From Ruminococcaceae bacterium UBA2806 (GTDB taxonomy: Bacteria; Bacillota; Clostridia; Oscillospirales; Acutalibacteraceae): a stretch of 6,824 nucleotides of DNA. The stretch spans positions 1-6,824 of the forward strand of contig DEHG01000157.1 of the NCBI GenBank assembly GCA_002351795.1, in the 5' to 3' direction. Each line of letters begins with the position of its first letter. Position 1 is the stretch's first letter. The notes under the pieces are model-generated. The model worked only from the letters and a program-made list of their open reading frames with translations. It was not told the DNA's origin and made no database searches. Shown here one piece after another: positions 1-5,270 of this stretch. The position numbers and the translations under genes were made by a program.

Positions 1-7
1 AAGTTTT

Positions 8-36
8 ATTATACAGCATCACGATAAATTTGCCGA
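8..36 (-). promoter_or_regulatory. Possible leftward sigma-A promoter
   Basis: Read on the minus strand, TCGGCA (36-31, 4 of 6 matches to TTGACA) is followed after 17 bp by a perfect TATAAT (13-8). It would transcribe out of the left edge. In such AT-rich DNA a chance TATAAT is common, so support is weak; no gene can be seen to confirm it. Confidence 0.2.
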
Positions 37-88
37 AATTTCATGATATTTTTTGACAGGCGGGTGTAAAGGTAATAACTTGCAAGGC

Positions 89-110
89 ACTTTTTATCAA
101 CTTTTTATCA
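89..110. repeat. Tandem 11-bp direct repeat
   Basis: The unit ACTTTTTATCA occurs twice back to back (89-99 and 100-110). A partial third copy, TTTTTATCA, is at 206-214. The 11-bp period is close to one helical turn, so both copies face the same side of the DNA, as in some regulator binding sites. Replication slippage in AT-rich DNA is an equally simple explanation. Confidence 0.5.
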
Positions 111-203
111 TCTGAATTATTCTATGTAACTATTCTAACGAAAATTCCGAGATAGTATGATCCAAAAAAATCGCATTACAAAGCCGTTTTATGTACAATT
201 CAG

Positions 204-220
204 TATTTTTATCAAAAATA
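204..220. repeat. 17-bp AT palindrome, operator-like
   Basis: Perfect 7-bp arms TATTTTT and AAAAATA flank a central ATC. It lies about 135 bp upstream of the secD promoter. It may be a protein-binding site or chance in AT-rich sequence. Confidence 0.35.
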
Positions 221-353
221 TTCTTTATTTATAATCCTCTCACTTCTTCGATATATAAGATAATTCTGTATTATAATTATCATACAGCAAAAAGCTGATC
301 TGAAACACATTTTTCTTTTTTGAGTGTAAATAATTCACCTTATAATAAAAGCA

Positions 354-382
354 TTGACATTTTTACTCAAAAATTATATAAT
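354..382 (+). promoter_or_regulatory. Perfect consensus sigma-A promoter for secDF leader
   Basis: TTGACA (354-359) and TATAAT (377-382) are separated by exactly 17 bp: both hexamers and the spacer match the housekeeping sigma-70/sigma-A consensus. Upstream DNA is A/T-rich and could act as an UP-like element. Transcription would begin near 389, giving a 5' leader of about 217 nt before secD. No other candidate between here and secD is as good. Confidence 0.8.
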
Positions 383-388
383 ATTGTT

Positions 389-606
389 TGATGTGTTTTG
401 TCGATCCGGCACTCTGCGTTCGGCAAACAAACGGTACAATATTGTTTCTGTTTCAGAAATATCAATCAGCATTTCTAAAACTTGCCTATCAGAGCTCTGG
501 ATGCGGAAATCCCGCAGATTTCCTTTTTCATTCTCTTTATAAATATTATGACAGGTTTTCAGACGCTGCCTGATGTACCGAAAAATTAAAAATTGGAGGA
601 TACCGT
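389..606 (+). promoter_or_regulatory. Long structured 5' leader of secDF
   Basis: This stretch runs from the predicted transcription start to the secD start codon. It contains a small hairpin (TTTCTG 445-450 with CAGAAA 454-459), a terminator-like hairpin (505-523 plus a T-run), and an alternative hairpin using 502-506 and 512-516 that excludes it. A 60-codon frame (391-573) begins almost at the predicted start of transcription. No known riboswitch class was recognised. The arrangement resembles an attenuator leader, but a short independent RNA ending near 528 is also possible. Leader and function are inferred. Confidence 0.45.
505..528 (+). terminator. Terminator-like hairpin in the secD leader (possible attenuator)
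   Basis: A perfect 7-bp stem, GGAAATC (505-511) with GATTTCC (517-523), has a CCGCA loop and is followed at once by TTTTT (524-528). The overlapping pair TGCGG (502-506) and CCGCA (512-516) forms a competing 5-bp hairpin that would break the first. The stem is short and only moderately GC-rich, so complete termination is unlikely. Since secD starts 78 nt later with no better promoter in between, partial or conditional termination fits best. Confidence 0.45.
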
Positions 607-1968
607 ATGAAACGAGTAGGCAAACCGGTGTTCTTCATCGTATTTGTGGTCATTCTGTTTCTGACGTATACATCGGTTTTCGGTATATACAGCGAAAACG
701 GAGATCTTACTGTTACCCATATAAAGGGTATAAACGATATACGATGGGGCATCGACATCAAGGGCGGCGTTGAAGCAGTATTTGCTCCCGATAAGGGTAT
801 CGACGCTACCGAAGAGCAGATGCAGTCGGTAAAATCTATAATCGACCTGCGTCTTGTTAATCAGAATGTTACAGACTATGAGATTTATCCCGATTACACA
901 AACGACAGGATCACTGTTCGTTTCCCCTGGAAATCGGATGAGGAAAATTATGACCCGGGCGAGGCTATCAAGGAACTTGCTTCTACCGCTCAGCTTGTAT
1001 TCAGAGAAGGTACAAGTCAGGACGGCACCGAGCTTCTTACAGGTAAGGAAGTAAAGAGCGCTTCCGCAAGGTTTACGCAGGCAAACGCAAATTCACCTTC
1101 CCAGTATGTAATAAGCCTTGAATTTACAGATGAGGGCAAAAAGAAATTCGCTGACGCAACAACAAATAATGTCGGAAAACAGATATCTATCTGGATGGAT
1201 GACACCATGATATCTGCTCCAAAGGTAAAAAAACCTATCACAGACGGAAATGCTATCATCTCTTCCGACGCTAATCCCTTTACTGCTGAAAGCGCTACAG
1301 ATCTTGCAAATAAGATCAATGCCGGCGCACTTCCTTTCAGCCTTACAATTGAAAGCTACGGCACAATAAGCCCGTCTCTCGGTACTTATGCACTTGAGGC
1401 TATGGGTTATGCGGCAATAGCTGCTCTGTGCTTTATCTTCCTGTTCATGTGCATTATGTACAGACTTCCCGGTTTTGTTGCATTTATCGCTCTTATGGGT
1501 CAGCTTTCACTTTCAATTATGGCTGTCTCCGGTTACTTTACAGTATTCCCGAGCTTCACAATGACAATACCCGGTATCGCAGGTATGATACTTTCTATCG
1601 GTATGGGCGTTGACGCTAACATAATTACTGCTGAACGAATCAAGGACGAACTCTGGACAGGAAAAACTCTTGACGGCTGTATCAATAACGGTACAAAGAG
1701 TTCCCTCTCCGCTATCATCGACGGTAATATCACTATCATAATCGTTGCTGTTATCCTTATCCTTGTATTCGGTCCCGCTAATATCTTCTCAGCTCTGTTC
1801 GGAGTTTCTACAACAGGTCTTATCTATGCCTTCGGTTATACACTGCTTGTCGGTGTTATCTCCAACTTTATCATGGGCGTATGGGCTTCAAGAACTATGC
1901 TCCGCTCAATTTCGGGACTTAAATTCCTGAGAAATAAAAGATTGTACGGAGGTAAGAAGAAATCATGA
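607..1968 (+). CDS. secD: Protein translocase subunit SecD
   Basis: This 453-residue protein is the SecD half of the SecDF complex, an RND-type membrane motor. It uses the proton or sodium gradient to help pull secreted proteins off SecYEG on the outer face of the membrane. Residues about 7-27 form the first membrane helix. A large external region follows, beginning with the family motif GIDIKGG (48-54) and including a second conserved block around 76-107. Residues 236-260 (NAGALPF...SPSLG) lead into five further helices between about 262 and 430. Conserved helix motifs GMGVDAN (332-338) and IIDGNIT (370-376) are both present. The ATG at 607 follows GGAGG (595-599) at 7 bp. Its stop overlaps the secF start (ATGA), implying translational coupling. 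Length and motif order are normal; no yajC lies next to it. Confidence 0.96.
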   Translation: MKRVGKPVFFIVFVVILFLTYTSVFGIYSENGDLTVTHIKGINDIRWGIDIKGGVEAVFAPDKGIDATEEQMQSVKSIIDLRLVNQNVTDYEIYPDYTNDRITVRFPWKSDEENYDPGEAIKELASTAQLVFREGTSQDGTELLTGKEVKSASARFTQANANSPSQYVISLEFTDEGKKKFADATTNNVGKQISIWMDDTMISAPKVKKPITDGNAIISSDANPFTAESATDLANKINAGALPFSLTIESYGTISPSLGTYALEAMGYAAIAALCFIFLFMCIMYRLPGFVAFIALMGQLSLSIMAVSGYFTVFPSFTMTIPGIAGMILSIGMGVDANIITAERIKDELWTGKTLDGCINNGTKSSLSAIIDGNITIIIVAVILILVFGPANIFSALFGVSTTGLIYAFGYTLLVGVISNFIMGVWASRTMLRSISGLKFLRNKRLYGGKKKS

Positions 1969-3125
1969 GACAAAAATTCCATATAGATTTCATCAAGAAT
2001 TCTAAGATTTATTTCTGTATCTCCATACTGCTTATGCTTGCGGCTCTTATAGTGAATATTTTTGTGATTCCTACAAGAGTTGATATCCAGTTCACAGGCG
2101 GTACGATAATCAAGTACAGCTACAGCGGCAAGCTTACTGAAAAACAGATATCCGATGTCGCACAGAAGGCTACCAAGGATACGATCACATTTACATATGC
2201 TGAAAACCTTGCTTCCAGCGACAGCAACAGTCATCTTGTTTCTCTCCAGTTCATGGGTAACAAGGCTATCACAGTTGATGAGCAGGATGAGGTTACAAAG
2301 GCTTTGACAGATGCTTTCCCGAAGAATACATTCAAGGTCGAACAGTCAACAGTCGTTGATGCTTCAAAGGGCGCAAACTTCTTCTTCAAATGTCTTGCAG
2401 CCGTAATTTTAGCCGCAGTTCTTATCATTGGCTATATCGGCATAAGATTCAAGAAGATCGGCGGTGTGTCTGCCGGTGTAATGGCTATCGTTGCTCTTGT
2501 TCATGACCTTATCATTGTATACTTTACATTTGCTGTATTCAATATGTCACTTAACGACAACTTTATCGCTGTTGTTCTTATGGTACTCGGTTACTCCGTT
2601 AACGATACTATCGTTATCTATGACCGTATCAGAGAAAACCGCAGAAAAATGGGTCCCAAGGCTACTACTGCTGAGGTCACCAATGCAAGTATCAACCAGT
2701 GCTTCCCGAGAACCATCGCTACAAGTATAACAACTCTTGCAGCTATCGGCTCAGTCCTCGTTGTTTCACTTATCTACAATATTGATTCAATTATCAGCTT
2801 TGCTCTTCCGATGATGATCGGTCTTGTTTCAGGTTGTTATTCTTCGATCTGTATCGCTGCTCCCCTCTGGGTAATGTGGAAAAATCATTCAGATAAGAAG
2901 AAGGCTGAAAAGAACAAGAAAGAAAAAGAAGCTAAAAGCGAGAAAAAAGCAAAAAAGAAATCTGCTAAAAAGCCCGCTGAAAATGCTGTGACAAAGAAAG
3001 AAACAAAATCTTCAAAGAAAAAACCTGAACCAGAAGTTCAGGAAGAAGAAGAGGAAACAGAGGAAACAGAAACAGCTGAAAAAGAGAAAAACTCTGAAGA
3101 AACAGCTGCTGAAACCGAAGATTAA
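1965..3125 (+). CDS. secF: Protein translocase subunit SecF with long charged C-terminal tail
   Basis: This 386-residue protein is the SecF partner of SecD in the Sec export motor. Helix 1 spans about 14-35, followed by the family motif QFTGGT (42-47), a small external domain to about 135, and five helices from about 139 to 305. The signature GYSVNDTIVIYDRIREN lies at 209-225 and FPRTIATSITTL at 247-258, the latter matching the usual SecF RTI.TS..T block. The start ATG overlaps the secD stop by 4 bp, with GGAGGT (1948-1953) 11 bp upstream. Unusually, residues 307-386 form an 80-residue cytoplasmic tail: a lysine-rich block (21 Lys in 311-353) followed by an acidic block (16 Glu in 355-386). 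The core is full-length for SecF; the tail is extra, and its role is not known from the sequence. Confidence 0.96.
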   Translation: MRQKFHIDFIKNSKIYFCISILLMLAALIVNIFVIPTRVDIQFTGGTIIKYSYSGKLTEKQISDVAQKATKDTITFTYAENLASSDSNSHLVSLQFMGNKAITVDEQDEVTKALTDAFPKNTFKVEQSTVVDASKGANFFFKCLAAVILAAVLIIGYIGIRFKKIGGVSAGVMAIVALVHDLIIVYFTFAVFNMSLNDNFIAVVLMVLGYSVNDTIVIYDRIRENRRKMGPKATTAEVTNASINQCFPRTIATSITTLAAIGSVLVVSLIYNIDSIISFALPMMIGLVSGCYSSICIAAPLWVMWKNHSDKKKAEKNKKEKEAKSEKKAKKKSAKKPAENAVTKKETKSSKKKPEPEVQEEEEETEETETAEKEKNSEETAAETED

Positions 3126-3505
3126 TTTTTCGATCCTGCCGCAAATGCGGTGGGATCTTCTTTTATATCCGCTTTTTTCAGCTCCATCGTTCTGCCCGCA
3201 TATGTCAGCAGAAGCTTCTCTCCCTCAAGTGTATAATTGAATACAAAGGTAGTACTGTCAGGAGTCATTACGGTAAGCTTGTTATCATCAGCATAATATT
3301 CTCCGCTGAGGTCAATTTTGCTTTCGCCGTCATTTACTGATAAATTCATAACACTGTCATCAAACGATAATTCACCGCTTAATCTCAGCGGCTCCCATCT
3401 GTGAGAAGCAAGCTCCTGTGCGGGTGTCTCCGGAGACGCTATCCGACAGGAGGGAAGGCTGAATAGTCCCGCTATACATAATATTATCAATAATTTCTTT
3501 TTCAT
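3122..3505 (-). CDS. Small secreted lipoprotein of unknown function
   Basis: I do not recognise a named family. The 127-residue product has a lipoprotein signal peptide: MKKK, a hydrophobic run (5-16), then LPSC with the predicted lipidated Cys20. The mature part is about 107 residues of alternating polar and hydrophobic beta-strand-like sequence (W37, GELSF, SGEYYADDNKLTV, FVFNYTLEGEKLLLTYAGRTMELKK). It resembles the small lipocalin-like/DUF5640-type beta-barrel lipoproteins common in gut Clostridia; that resemblance is an impression. The ATG at 3505 is chosen because AGGAGG (3518-3513) lies 7 bp upstream. A longer frame starting with TTG at 3526 would place that ribosome-binding site inside the gene. 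It converges on secF, the two stops sharing TTAA (3122-3125), and its last codons contain the secF terminator. Confidence 0.8.
   Translation of the reverse strand: MKKKLLIILCIAGLFSLPSCRIASPETPAQELASHRWEPLRLSGELSFDDSVMNLSVNDGESKIDLSGEYYADDNKLTVMTPDSTTFVFNYTLEGEKLLLTYAGRTMELKKADIKEDPTAFAAGSKN
3132..3164 (+). terminator. Rho-independent terminator of secDF
   Basis: An 11-bp RNA stem (3132-3142 with 3147-3157), including two G-U wobbles, closes a 4-base AAAT loop and is followed by TTCTTTT (3158-3164). It begins 6 bases after the secF stop. There is no T-run on the minus-strand side, so it acts only rightward. It sits inside the 3' coding end of the convergent lipoprotein gene. Confidence 0.85.
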
Positions 3506-3579
3506 ATATATACCTCCTGAATTCAATAATAGGCTGAATAAAAATTTATTCCCGAAAATATATATTTCATATGTATACG

Positions 3580-3604
3580 ATCGAAGACTTTTTCCACCTT
3601 CGAT
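3580..3604. repeat. Inverted repeat ATCGAAG/CTTCGAT upstream of lipoprotein gene
   Basis: Perfect 7-bp arms (3580-3586 and 3598-3604) flank an 11-bp spacer, with arm centres 18 bp apart. It lies 75-99 bp upstream of the lipoprotein start codon. On the plus strand a run of seven T (3610-3616) follows after a 5-base gap, so a weak terminator is an alternative, but no rightward transcript is expected to end here. An operator is the more natural reading. Confidence 0.35.
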
Positions 3605-3689
3605 AAGCGTTTTTTTATAATTTTTCCGGCTTTAACAGGTATTATAAAATATATGCAAAGAGATAAATAATTATGCTGTAAAAACAAAT

Positions 3690-3719
3690 AAAAAAATATT
3701 CATAGTTGGATATTTTTTT
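3690..3719. repeat. AT-rich inverted repeat, 10-bp perfect arms
   Basis: AAAAAAATAT (3690-3699) and ATATTTTTTT (3710-3719) are perfect complements. Three further pairs (one U-G) extend the stem to 13 bp around a 4-base loop (3703-3706). With A-tracts on both sides it could act as a bidirectional weak terminator. Between two diverging genes it is more likely curved DNA or a protein-binding element. Confidence 0.35.
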
Positions 3720-3736
3720 GATAGTTCAATGAATTT

Positions 3737-3762
3737 TGCAAGAATGATAAATAAATCTTGCA
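3737..3762. repeat. Inverted repeat TGCAAGA/TCTTGCA overlapping candidate -35
   Basis: Perfect 7-bp arms (3737-3743 and 3756-3762) have centres 19 bp apart, close to two helical turns, as expected for a dimeric regulator. The right arm overlaps the candidate -35 (3758-3763) of the aminotransferase promoter, a position suited to repression. The promoter itself is only moderately supported. Confidence 0.4.
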
Positions 3763-3786
3763 TTTTCGACGCCATTATATTAAAAT
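3758..3786 (+). promoter_or_regulatory. Candidate promoter of aminotransferase gene
   Basis: TTGCAT (3758-3763, 3 of 6 matches) and TAAAAT (3781-3786, 5 of 6) are 17 bp apart. Transcription would start near 3793, leaving a leader of about 43 nt with the AGGAGG (3823-3828) ribosome-binding site. It is the best-placed candidate, but the -35 is weak. Confidence 0.35.
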
Positions 3787-3835
3787 TATAAAGGTATTTC
3801 GATGAATATTGACATATTTTTTAGGAGGAATTTTC

Positions 3836-5113
3836 ATGTCAGCGTATACAACCATGGATAATGCACAGCTTGCCGAGGAATACAAAAAGCTCAGCGAGGC
3901 TTTTGCCGAATATAAGGCAAGAGGTCTTTCACTCAATATGGCAAGAGGTAAGCCCGGTTCAGAGCAGATATCTCTTTCAAACGGTATGTTCGGAGTTGTT
4001 ACACCGGATACAAACTTTAAAACGGAGGATTGTCCCGATATCAGGAATTACGGCAACCTGTACGGAATTATCGAAGCAAGAAGGCTTTTTGCAGATATAC
4101 TCAAAGTAAGCCCCGAAAATGTCTTTGTAGGCGGAAATTCAAGCCTTAATCTTATGTTTGATACAATAGCTTGTCTTATGAGACAGGGCGCAGGCGGCAG
4201 ACCGTGGAATAAGCAGGGTAAGCTTAAATTCCTTTGCCCCTCCCCCGGATATGACAGACATTTCGGTATTACAGAATACTTCGGCATTGAAATGATACCC
4301 GTTCCCATGACTCCTACAGGCCCCGATATGGATATCGTAGAGCGTCTTGTAAAAGAGGATGAAACAATAAAGGGTATCTGGTGTGTTCCGAAATATTCAA
4401 ATCCGCAGGGTATCACCTATTCTGATGAAACAGTAAGACGTTTCGCAAATCTTGAACCGGCTGCAAAGGATTTCAGGATAATGTGGGATAATGCATATAT
4501 TATCCATGATATCACTGATACTCCCGATAAGCTTCTCAATATCTTTGATGAGCTTAAAAAGACAGGCAAGGAAGATATGGTATTCGAGTTCTGTTCAACT
4601 TCAAAGATAACCTTCCCAGGCTCAGGCGTTGCTGCCGTTGCCGCAAGCAAGAGCAATTTAAAGCTTATCAATGACCGCTACACCTATACAACAATTGGCT
4701 TTGATAAGATCAATATGCTGCGCCACGTTCTTTTCTTTAAGAATTTAGACGGCGTTCTTGCTCATATGAAAAAGCACAGAGCTGTTCTTGAACCCCGTTT
4801 CAAGATAGTTACAGATATGCTCACACAGGAGCTTGCAGGGCTTGATATCGCCGCATGGTGCAATCCTAACGGTGGGTATTTTGTAAGCGTGGACGTTGAA
4901 GAAGGCTGCGCTAAGAAGGTTGTAGCCCTGTGCAAAGAAGCAGGCGTTGTTCTTACAAATGCAGGCGCTACTTTCCCCTATGGAAATGATCCTAAGGACA
5001 GCAATATCCGTATCGCTCCCTCTTATCCGCCTGTTGAGGAATTGCAGATCGCTATGGAGATATTCTGCATAAGCGTTAAATTGGCTGCTATTGAAAAGAT
5101 ACTGAACAAGTAA
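3836..5113 (+). CDS. PLP-dependent aminotransferase, subgroup-Ic aspartate aminotransferase type
   Basis: This 425-residue cytoplasmic enzyme belongs to fold-type I aminotransferases. It would move an amino group between an amino acid (most likely aspartate or glutamate) and a 2-oxo acid using pyridoxal phosphate. Visible landmarks are the N-terminal family block LNMARGKPG (33-41), NYGNLYG (71-77), SNPQG (188-192, with the conserved Asn189), DNAY (218-221, Asp218 expected to contact the PLP ring nitrogen), and STSK (254-257), where Lys257 is the expected Schiff-base lysine. In RIAPSYPP (392-399), Arg392 should bind the substrate carboxylate. The N-terminal block is typical of the family Pfam lists as PF12897 rather than classical AspC. 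ATG 3836 is preferred because AGGAGG (3823-3828) lies 7 bp upstream; the in-frame TTG at 3809 is upstream of that site. Substrate choice is inferred. Confidence 0.92.
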   Translation: MSAYTTMDNAQLAEEYKKLSEAFAEYKARGLSLNMARGKPGSEQISLSNGMFGVVTPDTNFKTEDCPDIRNYGNLYGIIEARRLFADILKVSPENVFVGGNSSLNLMFDTIACLMRQGAGGRPWNKQGKLKFLCPSPGYDRHFGITEYFGIEMIPVPMTPTGPDMDIVERLVKEDETIKGIWCVPKYSNPQGITYSDETVRRFANLEPAAKDFRIMWDNAYIIHDITDTPDKLLNIFDELKKTGKEDMVFEFCSTSKITFPGSGVAAVAASKSNLKLINDRYTYTTIGFDKINMLRHVLFFKNLDGVLAHMKKHRAVLEPRFKIVTDMLTQELAGLDIAAWCNPNGGYFVSVDVEEGCAKKVVALCKEAGVVLTNAGATFPYGNDPKDSNIRIAPSYPPVEELQIAMEIFCISVKLAAIEKILNK

Positions 5114-5132
5114 ATAAAACAATCAAATTCTA

Positions 5133-5164
5133 AAGGTTGCTGCGCTGATGAGTGCGGCAGCCTT
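5133..5164 (+). terminator. Terminator hairpin of aminotransferase gene
   Basis: A 13-bp RNA stem (5133-5145 with 5152-5164, four G-U pairs) has a 6-base TGATGA loop and begins 20 bases after the stop codon. The following sequence, ATTGCATTATAA, is a poor U-tract, so termination may be inefficient or the hairpin may mainly protect the mRNA 3' end. Confidence 0.6.
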
Positions 5165-5202
5165 ATTGCATTATAATATATTATATATAAGTTTCCATAA
5201 GC

Positions 5203-5242
5203 AAAAAACTTCCGATATCGTCGATAAAAACGATATCGGAAG
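5203..5242 (-). terminator. Rho-independent terminator of pullulanase gene
   Basis: Perfect 13-bp arms (5209-5221 and 5230-5242) surround an 8-base loop. On the minus strand the stem is followed directly by six T (5208-5203). It begins 29 bases beyond the pullulanase stop. The plus-strand side lacks a T-run, so it works leftward only. Confidence 0.9.
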
Positions 5243-5270
5243 AAAATATAAGATCAGCTAATTAAATATA

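Larger units (their letters stand above)
1..353. other. AT-rich intergenic region without a recognisable gene
   Basis: No reading frame here has a ribosome-binding site plus convincing protein features, and all three plus frames meet stops within the first 60 bases. The DNA is strongly AT-rich. Visible structure consists of an 11-bp tandem repeat (89-110), a 17-bp palindrome (204-220) and several TATAAT-like hexamers. One TATAAT (341-346) has a TTGAGT 15 bp upstream (320-325), a possible weak second promoter ahead of the strong one at 354-382. On the minus strand a TATAAT (13-8) has TCGGCA 17 bp upstream (36-31), which could drive a leftward gene beyond the window. The region is probably a regulatory spacer. 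Confidence 0.6.
3506..3835. other. Divergent intergenic region with three inverted repeats
   Basis: These 330 bases separate the start of the leftward lipoprotein gene from the start of the rightward aminotransferase gene, so promoters for both should lie here. No convincing consensus promoter is seen for the lipoprotein; the minus TATAAT at 3646-3641 lacks a good -35. For the aminotransferase the best candidate is TTGCAT (3758-3763), 17 bp, TAAAAT (3781-3786). Three inverted repeats lie at 3580-3604, 3690-3719 and 3737-3762. No RNA gene or small coding sequence is apparent. Confidence 0.6.

Noticed and set aside
53..78. TTGACA with TAATAA downstream as a rightward promoter
   Set aside because: The spacer is only 14 bp, and the correctly spaced hexamer (76-81) is not -10-like.
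1836..2234. 132-codon minus-strand frame across the secD/secF junction
   Set aside because: It is antisense to two strongly conserved genes, has no ribosome-binding site or recognisable domain, and looks like a mirror of their codon bias.
607..3125. SecD-SecF fusion (single SecDF polypeptide as in Bacillus)
   Set aside because: The secD stop TGA at 1966-1968 and a secF start with its own GGAGGT show two separate, translationally coupled genes.
3506..3526. Longer lipoprotein start at TTG 3526
   Set aside because: It would put the AGGAGG ribosome-binding site inside the gene and disrupt the N-terminus of an otherwise standard lipoprotein signal peptide.
3809..3814. Perfect TTGACA just upstream of the aminotransferase start
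   Set aside because: A -10 at 17 bp would fall on the start codon (3832-3837, TTTTCA) and does not match TATAAT; a transcript from it would lack the ribosome-binding site.
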